A stretch of 64,000 bases of DNA, taken from assembly GCF_030272615.1 (NCBI RefSeq), contig NC_081412.1, forward strand, positions 39,107,791 through 39,171,790. The letters run 5' to 3'. This DNA comes from Cryptomeria japonica. Lineage: Eukaryota > Streptophyta > Pinopsida > Cupressales > Cupressaceae. The stretch's first letter is position 1; each line of letters opens with the position of its first letter. The translations under genes were made by a program, and so were the position numbers. A model generated the notes under the pieces. The model ran no database searches. It had not been told where the DNA came from and worked only from the letters and a program-made list of their open reading frames with translations. Shown piece after piece: positions 22,366 to 33,630 of the stretch.

Positions 22366-23015
22366 GAATAAATAAATACATTCACATTACTTTGAACTTT
22401 CAAGAGCTTGGTCCCTGAAAAAAATCAGTAATCAACTGATACGGTCTTCATATTTAATAGCTATCTTGTCCAGCTCCATGAGAGGTGTATTTCAACAATT
22501 CAATAAAAAATAAAATTATGTAAACAAAAAGAAATGAATTGGAATTTACAAGGAAATTTAACTATTGCCATTTTTGAATATATTCATTATTTCCTTTCGA
22601 CTGAAGGGGGTGAATGAAAGGGCTCTCTCTCCAAATTGACCCCTATGGGTGACTTGCTGGACAAGCTAAATGTGTACATCGTAAAGTTTGAAGAAACAAA
22701 CTAGCAGTGGGGTAGCCATACTTGAGGTGAGACATCGACAGGTGATGGCAATAGGTAATAAGACATCCAGTTTCCATCCCCTCAAACATCTTATTAGTGG
22801 AAGACATGATGACAATAATATTGTGTTTGTTTTAGAGAAGTAAAGCTGTTATGACAAAGGAGGATCCCCTTCATAGATTTTTATTACGTACTGCACCCTT
22901 CCTCACAAATTTATTTTGGCTATGACTTATCTTGCGACTGAAAACGATGAACGGTTGGGATATCTTGCATCGTCTTGCATCCTTTTTTAAACAATCTCTA
23001 CCATTGATTTAGAAA
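22366..23015. repeat. 650-bp dispersed repeat, copy 2
   Basis: Same orientation and nearly the same sequence as 3135-3785. In this copy the segment is preceded by TTAGTAAAACT, not by LTR sequence, and is followed by ATATAGGAGG, not by the foldback element. Confidence 0.85.
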
Positions 23016-23880
23016 ATATAGGAGGTCCATTTCATAGTATGAGACGCCTTCGCCATAATTAATTTTAACATTACATAAGGAATTTTATAAAAGTATAGAT
23101 CTATAAACATGGATCATTGTATAATATAATTTTGTACATAATTTTGGTAAACTTCATCATTGTTTTGAGCATGAATCAGAGTTACTTTTTGATTTTTGTG
23201 GTACTCTCTAAAAGTCCTATCATTCAAATGCATTGAAACACATTAAAAAATCCATTATTTGTAACCATTTCAATATATATGTAAATTTAAAGGAATGAAA
23301 CTATTTTTTTGATAAAGATGATAAATTTTGTGTGTTTCCTTTTCTTAATCATGGAGTGTCCACTTGCTTGTCTTTTTAGTAGCTCCTCTTTTAAAATCAT
23401 GTCATTCAAATGCATCGAAACAAATTAGAAATCCATTGTTTTTAAATATACAAGTAGAATAATCATAAGTCTATAACTTAATGAGTTTAGAACTAATAGC
23501 ACATGTTTGAATTTGCTATTGTTAATTATTTGTCTTTATTGAAGAAGAGAATAATTAGAAGTCTAAAACTTTATGACAATTAATTGCACATACCTAATCT
23601 TGATATCGTGAGAGCAATTGTAGATGAGCTTGTTCTTTCTTTCTACTAATGTTGTATGGATTCTTTTTAATTTTGGAATAGTGCTCCAAAGATAATGTAG
23701 CCTCTATCAAAGAAGATAATAATTAGAAGTGTATAACTTTACGAGAGTGTACAAGTAATTGCACATAATTGAAATTGCTACTGGAAGTAATATTTCTCTA
23801 TTGGTGTGAGAGCAATTGCAGGCTAACTTCTTCTTTCTTTGTAATAATCCAAGATGAAGGAATGGATTTTGAATAGGACA
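23016..23880. other. Spacer with a local tandem duplication
   Basis: No gene. About 23530-23650 and 23705-23850 are related (AATTAGAAGT, TAATTGCACATA, GTGAGAGCAATTG, CTTCTTTCTTT), an old tandem duplication with a period near 175 bases. Confidence 0.55.
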
Positions 23881-25700
23881 CGCAAGATCAAAGGTAGTAA
23901 TAGATGATGGAAGTAAGAAATGGATAGGATAAGGGATATGGAATGAAGGGTGTGGATAAGGAGAAATGGATAGGATGCATGATGCTAATGGAGATCCTTA
24001 GCCTTATCAAGATCAAATATACAAAAAAAGGATAATGGATGTAGATAGTATAGTGGATAGGAGATGATGAGGGAACATGAAGAATGTGGTAGGTAGGATA
24101 GCATGAATGAAACTTGCTCCCAAGTGTAGAGTGCAAAAGGATAATGGATTATACATGATGCCTATTTACCAAGTTTTCATCATTGTACTTGCCCAAGGCG
24201 CCACAAGAGGTGGTTTTCACAAGTGGAAGAATTATTTCTCTTTACTATTTTCATATTTCTTTTTTTGTTTTTTTTCTTTTGTTCTTTTGTTCTTTTCATG
24301 TTTTTAGATGATAATAGATGCATGATAGGAGATGGGGAAATAGTCAAGTGTATTGTTGTTTAGATAGTAGCCTTGAGATATGTGTTGCAATGGGGTAACG
24401 ATTTATGCAAAGGTTTGGATGGAAGAATAAAAAATGGGTGTTGGATAATGGATGGGGTGTTGGGAGAATTGTGCATGAGGAGATGAAAATTTTGGCAAGA
24501 TCAACATTGGCACACACCTTAAACGGTGGTGGAGTGGAGGAAAAGTGGATTTTTTATTTTGAGATGTTGATGGAGGAGTGGTTATGGTTTCTGGGACATA
24601 AGGACCCAAAATGGATAAAGGAGATGATGGTGGAATAGATTTGGTAGGTGAGAGATGTTTAGATAGAGGAATGAAGGGAGCCTTTGTAAAAGCAAGTTTG
24701 GATGCCAAATTTGATTTTTCTTTGGGATGGAGTGTTTCTATGAGCAACTTAGCAATCCACATGGTTGTTAATTTTCTTTTTTGCTTGATGGGCCTTTGTA
24801 GCCTTTTTTTTTAAAAATCTTGTGGATGAATTTTTTTTTATGTCTTTTAGATTGGACATGTTGATCCTTGAATGTATGTGCTTTTTTTTACTTATGAATT
24901 TTATGCTTTGCATCCAAATTGCTTCTAAAGGGAATTGGATTCATGGGTGGATAGGAATGATATGTAGGTCTTTTGGATGAGTTGATGTAGGTAGATGGTT
25001 GGAAGGTTCCCAAGTATGTGCATCTTTGTTGATCTTGGTTTATGTTGGGTAAGTCACTTGTGAGGTAGGGATGATATGTATAGTGGATGGGATAATATGG
25101 AAGGAATGAAGGACTTGGTTTTTCTAGATATAAGGACCCAAAATGGATGGAAGGGATGAAGGTGGATGTGTATTTTTGGGTTTGGAAGAATTGATATGTG
25201 TTTTAGCAAGGATACCAACATCTTGGGAGTGAGATATGTAGACAAGGCCATGATAATTAGGATTTTATTTGATATGAAGGGGCTCTCATATACCTTGTTC
25301 ATGGAGGACTAACACTTTGCCTTGATTTTGAATGCTTTGACAAATATTTTTACCAATTGGATATTGATTGCTTTTGAAACAATATGTGAGTCCACTTTGA
25401 GGAGGATATTGTATGGGAGGAATGAAAGGATTTATCTAGAGGGATGAGATCTTGAAGTGGGCATGGAGGTGAAGGAATACTTGGACAATCTCAGTATAAC
25501 TAAGTGAAAGAGATAGTGAAAACTGTCAATGTTTGTTTCATTGAACCCATTCCAATTCATAGATGTATTTGAGCCAGTTGATGGTGATGGAACATTGACT
25601 TTTAAACTACTACTTGAAATGTCAATTATTTTAATTGGTTGTTGAGGATTTGTCATGACCTAAAAAAATGATTTTAAATGTTAATTCTAGAGGAGAAAAT
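23881..25700. other. Probable relic of the 3' spacer of a Tat-type gypsy element
   Basis: Low-complexity DNA rich in GGATAGGATAAGG and GATGATGG words. About 24161-24310 resembles 38245-38460 inside the large gypsy element: both have GCCACAA followed by GTGGTTTTCAC and then a long T-rich run with CTTTACT. Words such as AAGGACCCAAAATGGAT recur at about 24600 and 25133. Short open frames here are not credible genes. Confidence 0.4.
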
Positions 25701-28329
25701 CATTAAGGTTATTTACAATCAAATGATTATTGACAAGGACAAATTTGTTTGTCCACTTGTTCTTTTTCATGATTAGCATAACATTTTTTTGTTATTTATA
25801 TGAAATAGAAATAGTAAACATGAATTGCATCTTGTAACAGTGAATCAAATCACCAAGTTCATATTTTAACAATGACTAATTAGTCTACATGGTCACATCT
25901 AGAAGTAAATTATTGAAATCAAGTCACATATTTAAGTGTGAACGAAAAGTATTTAAAAATACAAAAAAATTACATAATAAATTTGAAAATTGAATACCTC
26001 AAACCATTATATAAAAAATAAAACAAATGTAATTTATTAAAGGTGTTCAAAATACATAAATAAAATATTGGAAATAGGAATTAGTAGCAAATTTATTAGA
26101 AGTTATGATAATAAAGTTGTAGTAGATATCACAAATAACAATGCATAAATAAATTGCAATAAATTCAAATTACTATTGAGATTCACTTAAATAAATTAAA
26201 AAGCAATGCTTCATTTGAATAAATAATATAAAAAATTCAAGTCAAGCAACTTCATATAAGTATCTTCAAACGAAAAAGAAATGAAAATTTGAGGGGCAAC
26301 TCTCCATTAAGCATTGTACATTAGAGATAGAACAAAGATTTTTAAAAAATAATAAGTTTCAAAATACATACATGTTTTAAAAATACAATTATAAACAACC
26401 AGATTTTTATAAATTAAATACATAAGATTGATTATTTGAATATAACTACCTAATACTTTATTCTTGAAAAAAAACAGATTTGAAATCAAATCAAATCAAA
26501 TTTATATTTCACAATTTATAAAAGCTTATCAAAATGAGAATAAACAAGATAAAATAATTATTTTTAAAAACATACATGTTTTAAAATATTCAATTATAAA
26601 CAAGTTCATTTTTTCAAATTGAATACATCAAATTGATTATTTGAGTATAACTACCTAATACTTTAGCCTTCTTAAAAAGCTACAATTTTGAAATTAGATA
26701 AAATTTATACTTCACAAATTGTAAAAACTTATATCAAAATCAGACTAAACAAGATATAATACAAATATCTACCTCAAAGCACAATTTAGAATAGTTTTAC
26801 TCTATTTCACCCTATAAAAAGATAATTAATAGACTTTGTTATGAGGCCTAAATACACCAAAAGTAGAATAGAAAGACACATCCATTATAATTTTTCTTCA
26901 CAATAAGATTTTAGGGTAGATAAACCAGACATGCTCAAAAAACATAAAAATAAAGAGATGGAAAGAGACAATTCTTTGAGATACATGTTAAACATCAAAG
27001 GACTTACTTGTACAGGTTAGAAATGTTGTCTTTACTACCAAGGGTAATATGTTGCATATACAACAATTTCAATAAAAAAGTTAGTTCTTTTTCTTCCTAG
27101 CATTGCTATTTGCACAGTAAGGAAAGATTTTAATTTTGAAGTGTTTCATTTTTTATGATTTCTTTAATTCATATGGTAATCTTTTAAAGACTAAGATTTA
27201 ATACCAATTTTTAAAATTGTATGTGTGGTTTGTTTTAAACAAGTACCTTATTTAAATCAATCACATCTTTTTAAAAAAGAATTTGCTGAAAACAAACTAT
27301 TATTTAGGATAAAAAACATAAAATAATGTGTACCCTAAATTTCATATTATCAAAGAAAACTTGTACAAAATGTGGCTGCTATTGTTAATATTTTTCAACT
27401 AAATGTTCGATACCAATTATATAAAAAAATCAAACATTTCTAATAAATTCTAAAACTAACTTTCTTTATATCTATACAATTCTAAGTGATAATCCAATAA
27501 TTGTAACAATTAGATAAAGATATTCCAGACCATTTTCTATTGTAAAATGCTTCTTGAATCAAACATATACTCATTAATACCATCAATACATTGTCACACG
27601 GTAATATATTAGCCAAATTCTTATAGCAAAAAAATACAATTTTTACAAGTTTTGGTGCACAGGAATTTCATATAGTTTGCAATAAGCTAATCTTAATTGT
27701 TTTGAAGAGATAATATAAATTATCATCATAATTATCACTTTCCCATGCTTGTAATAGATAGGATATCATTCACACAAGAAAATTCATGGGATATTATGAT
27801 CACGTGGGCTTCACTTAGTGTACTTGGGTTATAGCATGTACGTTCATGGCATACTAAAGAATCCCCCTATTTTCAAAAAATATTGCCCTAAACTCCTTTT
27901 TGTCACCCCCTCCCAATACATAGCCTGAATTAAAAGCCCCCTATTTTCAACAAATATTATATTTTTTCAAAACCGGAATTAAAAACCTCCCTATTTTCAT
28001 CGATAGGCAATATATTGCACCCTCATTTTCGGGATATTAAACCCCCCAATATGAATGCACATGATATATTATTTCCTAGCCAGTAAAGCCCCCGTGATTA
28101 TGATCACAGAGCAATTTTTTATATAACTTTATTTTGTTGCTATAAATTTTCATTCACAGAAATTACCAACAACAGAAATAGTAACAATAGAAATTCAATA
28201 TTAAATTATCAATTGCTAACCTAGTCCTTTAAAAAGTCAAAACCCCAACCAAAATTAACTTTCACCTCTCCTTAAGGTACTAGACCCATTACACATGCAT
28301 GACAACTCAAATAATTTTTAACATCAGAT
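25701..28329. other. AT-rich spacer with small duplications, no gene
   Basis: Nothing coding recognised. It includes a ~210-bp tandem duplication (separate entry). At about 27860-28060 the word CCCTATTTTCA occurs three times, within a set of C-rich blocks. Confidence 0.55.
26355..26765. repeat. Tandem duplication, ~210-bp unit
   Basis: Two adjacent copies, each with ACATACATGTTTTAAAA, CAATTATAAACAA, ATTGATTATTTGA.TATAACTACCTAATACTTTA and AAACAAGATA. The copies differ by substitutions and small indels. Confidence 0.8.
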
Positions 28330-29779
28330 AGAAAGGCTATGATACATTCTATACAAGTTGTGCTAGCTTTGTTTGACTCCTCATTAGCAATACCAAGTGT
28401 TTTGACAGAGGGTAGAGAGTCATGGTTTGGGCGGTTGCATAAAACAATACTGATGGCTTCTTCTTCGTCTCCGACAATGGAGTGGTCCCTCTTCGAGGAA
28501 AAATCTTGTTTATGGGGTCGAGGTGGGATTGTTCATGTGAGGTGTGCCACCAAAAGTGCGTAGGGGGCATATACATTGGAAATGGATGTCTCTGAGTGGC
28601 CTTACTCGGTCACGTGCACAATGCATTCTCTCATGACATGACTATTTTTCAGGTAAAGGGTTTCATACGAGATGTTATTCCCAAGCTCCTGTGAACCGAG
28701 ACTCTGCATTGCCATGCTCTAGCCCCCGTAAGAGTCTCATGTCTATCGAGATAATTGTTGTGGATGATCAATGTCGAGGCCTTCTTGTGAGAGGGGAATT
28801 GTTCCAGCTGGTTGAGGCAGGATTGTTTGTGTGGGGGGTGCAGCACCAAAAGTGCATAGGGGGCATATAGTTGGGAAATGGATATCTTTGGGTGGCCTTA
28901 CTTGGTTGTGTGCATTGTGCTTCATCCTGCAGAGGGTCGTGTTCCTCCATTAGGAGGGTCACAGTGGTGATGGAGAATGGTTGCCCAAGTTGCGTTCAGA
29001 AGGGAATGATTTGTGCATTGGTCAAGATGTGCTCGTCTATGCGGGTTGCACCACAACATGTGTGTAGGGGGCATATACCTAGGAAATGGATGTATTTGAG
29101 TGGCCTTACAATTTAGGTGGAAGCATGCACAGTGCCACCTATTTAGAAAGACATGCCACAAGCGAGGTCGTCCTGGAGTTTTTGAGTAAAGGGTTCCATC
29201 CAGGATGTTCTTCCTAGGAACTTGCGAATCAAAGCTCCTTGTTGCCACGTTTTGACTTGCACACATCTTTTTCATCTAGCATGATGTTCTCTGTTGGTGC
29301 TTGGCAATAGAACTTGGCGATGAAAAATTGTTCTATGCGGTTGATATTGGCTTGTCTGTGTGGGGTGCACCACTTTAAGTGCATAGGGGGCATATGCCTG
29401 GGAAATGGATGTCTTTGAGTGGCCTTACAATTGAGATGGTTGCGTGCACAATGCATTCTACACATACCTGCTATTCATGAGTTGGGTCAGGTTTGATACT
29501 GAGGGTAAAGGACTCCATATGGGATGTTCTTCCTAGGTGCCTGTGAATTGAAGCTCCATGTCATCCCTCTCCATCCTGCATTTACGTTTTCCTTGCGTAG
29601 GGTCTTGAGGAGCACATTATCTGGTTCCTGCATCTCCATCCTTAGTCATCCTCAGGATGTGGGTGAGATTTGTTCAATTGTAAGGAGGGGCGCATGCATT
29701 CTAATTTTGGTTTCCCATGAGGGCGGGTCTACCTTGCGGCCTCCAACAGGCCTCGAGTGACCCACTCATGGCTAGAAGC
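28330..29779 (+). repeat. rDNA intergenic-spacer-like subrepeats upstream of 18S
   Basis: At least four diverged subrepeats, less AT-rich than the surroundings. Each carries a motif of the form GYRTAGGGGGCATATR followed by GGAAATGGATGT and GTGGCCTTAC; motifs lie at 28558, 28854, 29062 and 29381. Several also share GGTAAAGG.TTCCAT..GGATGTTCTTCC. The block runs directly into an 18S rRNA 5' end at 29780. The position fits an intergenic spacer plus external transcribed spacer, and TAGGGGG resembles plant RNA polymerase I initiation sequences (inference). The copy is degenerate, and no 25S sequence lies upstream within the window. Confidence 0.65.
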
Positions 29780-29868
29780 TACCTGGTCGATCCTGCTAGT
29801 AGTCATATGCTTGTCTCAAATATTAAGTCATGCATGTCTAAGTCTGAACTATTTCAAAATGTGTAACT
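29780..29868 (+). rRNA. Degenerate 5' fragment of an 18S rRNA gene
   Basis: It starts TACCTGGTCGATCCTGCTAG and continues AGTCATATGCTTGTCTCAAA and CATGCATGTCTAAGT, close to the universal start of plant 18S rRNA with several substitutions. Similarity fades after about 29856 and is lost by 29870. It is a truncated, non-functional copy outside an rDNA array. Confidence 0.85.
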
Positions 29869-29869
29869 A

Positions 29870-32025
29870 TTAGATCAAACCATGCAACTGCTACAAATAA
29901 TTGAATTAGATCAATGAGATAACAAAAGTAGAAGATTAGGGTAAGTAAAGGGCATGTCTCTATCATTTACAATACACTTGAGGAATAAAATAGAACTTTA
30001 ATAGGGAAATAAATTAAGGTAGAAGAGTAGAGCCAATCAAGTGGGGGGAAAATAATATTAACTATGTAGGCAGTTCATTGAGTCTTCTATTCAAACATCT
30101 AGGATGAATTCAATAAACAAAATTCATTTTGATATAATGTTTTATGCAATTTGATGTACTTTCATGGTGTATCCATTAAGGTGTTATTTATACACTATGA
30201 ATTTGTGAGTTTTTGTAAAACATTCAATGATGGATGTAGGGAAACTGAATTACAAAATTCAAAATATTTTTTATATATATTTAGAAAAGAGGAAATGCAT
30301 TGTCAATACAAAAAATTTAGGTCACTCAACACCATATACAAAGGAGAATTTCTTACAAAATGTGGAGACCATGTCTGGGTATAATATTTATTGAAGCCCG
30401 AACAATGAATTTTAACACAAATAACATTTGCGGTGTATAAATGTTTGGAATAAGCATGTCCGATCTTTATTTTTATCATATACATTGATCTATACTCTTG
30501 TACATATGAGCACATGAACAAAAAAGTACACATTGATTGAAACATGGCTCTCATAGAGAATACTTTGATTCAAGTATCCACAAATACATATATCAAGCAA
30601 ATCTTCTTTCCAAGTATTGTAACTCCAATGCATTTCAATTTTTGGTTGATGTTTGTATCTATAGTTAAGAGATAAAATTGATGAGCCCTGTGCTTGTGAT
30701 GACATAATGTAAATTTTTTTATACAAGAAGGCAAGCATATGTTTGTCATAATGGAGGAAATTGAAACTATTAAGAAGACTATGTTTTACCAGTTGTAACA
30801 ATGAAAATAATAATATGACAATTGGACATGTGAAACACAATGTATTTGGTGTCAAGATCACAGGGAATTTTTTTTTGTATTTGTAGATAAAGAACATGTT
30901 AGGAATTGCATGTAGAAAATATCAATTATATGCAAAAAAAGATTAAACAGAGAAATGAAAAACACATAAATAATAACAATGAGGAGAAAATTTTAAATGT
31001 GGTTCACCCAAACTTGGGTTACATCCACCAAACAGAGAGTCCAATATTAGTATCCAACAAATTGAACCGACTACAATGAACAATCCCTTGTAAATCAATA
31101 TTGCTCCAAAATACTACAAAAATCTATACAAAAAACCCTAGCTCTTAGTCGTTTTATCAAGACTTATGTCGGTTACAAAAAAATAGGGTTAGAATATGTC
31201 GGCCAACATAAAAAATAATACCCACTGCCCCTTGACCCTATCTTGGGGGCACTACCCCCAAACCCTCTTTGAATAATTTGAGGAGAAACTATGTCGATAA
31301 TATTAGGGAAAATTTAACCTACAAGTCTGATTAGGCTCCATATAAAAACATAACATTGTGATTAATTGAAGCAAACTAAACATTCACATTAATAATATAT
31401 GCATGAATGCTCATTAAGGAGAAACCTTACAATTTTTGAAGTATTGGTTGTGAAACCTTTAGAAAAAATGTGGTGCAAAACCTATTTAGAAGCTATGGAG
31501 AAATTTAGCAAGTTGAAAAAGATAGTTAATGACAACATGTAAAAGGTGATGTTGAATGAAAGAAATTCAATTGGATGTGGTAAGAATTTGTCATTTTGAG
31601 AAAAGAAAAATTACAGTGAAAAGTTGTGGTAAGAATATTCTTCCACATATGTGACTTATTTTCTAGAGGCACTGTGCTTCCACTTGGATATGACATCAAT
31701 TGTATCAAGTTATACATTACATTTATTATGACATATTTGTTTAAATGTTTCTATCTTAGTCTTTGAGGTCTTGTGTGCTAGTTTGGAAGTATTGCATAAT
31801 GAATTATGGTTGTATTTGACATTGGCATAGCAACACCATTTTAATGAATTTAGCTATATTATGCTCTATAGTTACACCATGTATTTGGTTATTCCTTGTT
31901 CTTTATAATGACATCTCCTTCATGGTGGAAATGTCTATTTAAGATGTAAAATCACCACCAACCATTCATCCCTTTTTCTTTATTCATTGAAAGCAAAATC
32001 TTATTGAGTAGTTTTATTTAAGAAT
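29870..32025. other. Spacer, mostly unrecognised, with an LTR/leader-like patch
   Basis: No gene I can support. At about 30975-31320 the text (ATGTGGTTCACCCAAACTTGG, then AAAACCCTAGCTCTTAG) resembles the antisense of copia leader or LTR sequence, but no boundary or partner was found. A 135-codon frame on the minus strand at 30490-30897 has no family resemblance. Confidence 0.4.
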
Positions 32026-32030
32026 CATAG
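32026..32030. repeat. Target-site duplication CATAG, left copy
   Basis: CATAG directly left of the large gypsy element; the partner is at 49597-49601. Confidence 0.9.
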
Positions 32031-33269
32031 TGAAGCAAGGGAAAATCTTTGCAAGGGTAGATTGTTAATTCAAATCCAAACAAACATAAAAACATTCAAA
32101 TAAAAGACAAGAAAACAACCTTTTCTACCTTTGCAAGAGAACTCTCTTGTTCCTCCAATTTGGACTCTTGTTGAAGCCAAGAATGCACCCCTTCTTGGCT
32201 TGTTTGGATTGGTCCAATGGTGATATGTGATTTTCTCTCCAAGATTTGTGCACAATGGATTGAAAAGGAAGGATGAAATGACTAAGTATGGATGAGTACA
32301 AATTTTGGCATAATGTGAGTATGAGGATGGTTTCTTGAACTCAAACTAGCAGCATAGACTTACTTGACTTAGAAATGTGAAACAGGGGGATTGAGTCCTC
32401 AATTTATAGGAGAAGAGGAGAAGAAATGGAGGCCTAGGATTGATCCAAGATGAAGGGTTAGGATTCCATGTGAGCCCACACATGGCCCAAGAGGAGGTGA
32501 CAAGACAAGTGTGGAGACCAAGAGATATGCCTTAAAGGCATTTCTTGTCTCCACACTCCTCAAGGCTCATTGGGAAGACTTCCAAATGTGCCTAGGAAGA
32601 GAAAGGAACAAAATATTCCTTGAGAGATGGGGATGAGGAATTAAAAATTCTTCAAAAAGGATGATCAGAGGGATTGGTGGAATGAGGAGGAATTAAAAAT
32701 TCCTTGAAGGAAGGGATGTCTAGAGGAATGTGAGATTTTGAAAATCTCACATTCACCTAGGAAAAGGGCATTTAAGGAAGGTGGTTTGATGGAAGGGACA
32801 AGGACTTGACTTTGTGGCTAATCATGAGGATTAGCCACTAACAACTCATTAGGAAAGGGATTAAAAGAATGATTACGTGGGATTATGACAAATGGGATTT
32901 GTAGGAGGATTTGACTAGGAGAGAGAATGAGTGGAGGGAATTAAAAATTAGAAGAATAATGATAAGTGAGGTTAGGGGGCTTCTAGAAAAATTCATTAGA
33001 TTAATGATGGATTAGGAAAAAGGTGATTTGTAAGAATCACCTAGATTAATTAATTAATCAAAAGGAGAAATTTGGAGAGAAATAATTTTAGGGATTTTAG
33101 AAGAATAAAGGTAGATTAATTTATTAAATAAATCAATCAATAGACTATAGTGACAACATTAATTATATTTAATTAATATTGAGAAGGAATAGGAATTGAC
33201 ACATTTAATAAATTAATTATGCGAGGAATTTAAATAAATAAATTAAAATAATTAATTTAAGTGTCTACA
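32031..33269 (-). repeat. 3' LTR of the Tat-type element (1239 bp)
   Basis: On the minus strand it begins TGTAGACACTT at 33269 and ends CTTGCTTCA at 32031. A TATA box (minus TATAAAT) sits at 32402-32408. A palindrome at 32509-32556 (GTGTGGAGAC ... GTCTCCACAC) is conserved in the other LTR. The U3 start is AT-rich with AATTAATTAATT words. Confidence 0.95.
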
Positions 33270-33285
33270 TTTTGCCCTTTTTTAA
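33270..33285 (-). other. Polypurine tract of the Tat-type element
   Basis: Minus strand reads TTAAAAAAGGGCAAAA directly before the LTR start TGTAGACAC, the expected site for plus-strand DNA priming. Confidence 0.75.
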
Positions 33286-33546
33286 TGCAGCGACAAATTT
33301 GGCGATGGGTAAAAGATAGAAGAAGAAGAAGAAAAAAAATGCCCCAGTGTAAAACGTGGGTGTTGTATGCCCCCTTGAGATTTTTTTTGGAATTTTTTTG
33401 AAAATTGACAAAAAATTCTCGAAAAGAAGAAGAAAGAAGAAGGGGTGAGAAATGAACGAGAAAGAAAGATGGAGTAGATAGAAAAAAGAAGAAGAGGAGA
33501 TAGAAGGAGGGAGAGCACGAAGGGAATGAGCCCACAAGGGGGTCCA

Positions 33547-33551
33547 TATAA
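33547..33551 (+). promoter_or_regulatory. TATA box of the antisense PMD gene relic
   Basis: CCATATAAGCC, 84 bases before the ATG at 33631, on the strand opposite to the retroelement. A purine-rich stretch (GAAGAAGAAG words, 33310-33510) lies upstream. The spacing fits a host-type promoter, but transcription is not shown. Confidence 0.5.
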
Positions 33552-33630
33552 GCCACAAAGGGCCCAATGAAGGGTCATTGTTACACACAAGCATTGGAGC
33601 AACCTAGAGCCTAGAAGAAGAGAAGGAGAG

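Noticed and set aside
3786-23015. Idea that the second 650-bp copy is the empty site of the foldback element
   Set aside because: Sequence right of the foldback (GTAGCGGTTGGG) is not found after 23015, so the copies diverge at that point.
24403-24814. Open frames on both strands
   Set aside because: Lie in repetitive GGAT/GATG-rich DNA resembling a retroelement spacer; no family resemblance.
30490-30897. 135-codon minus-strand frame
   Set aside because: AT-rich, no motif, no conserved neighbours; length is within chance for this composition.
33257-33602. Three overlapping minus-strand frames rich in F, S and L
   Set aside because: Readings of the purine-rich stretch next to the PPT in different frames.
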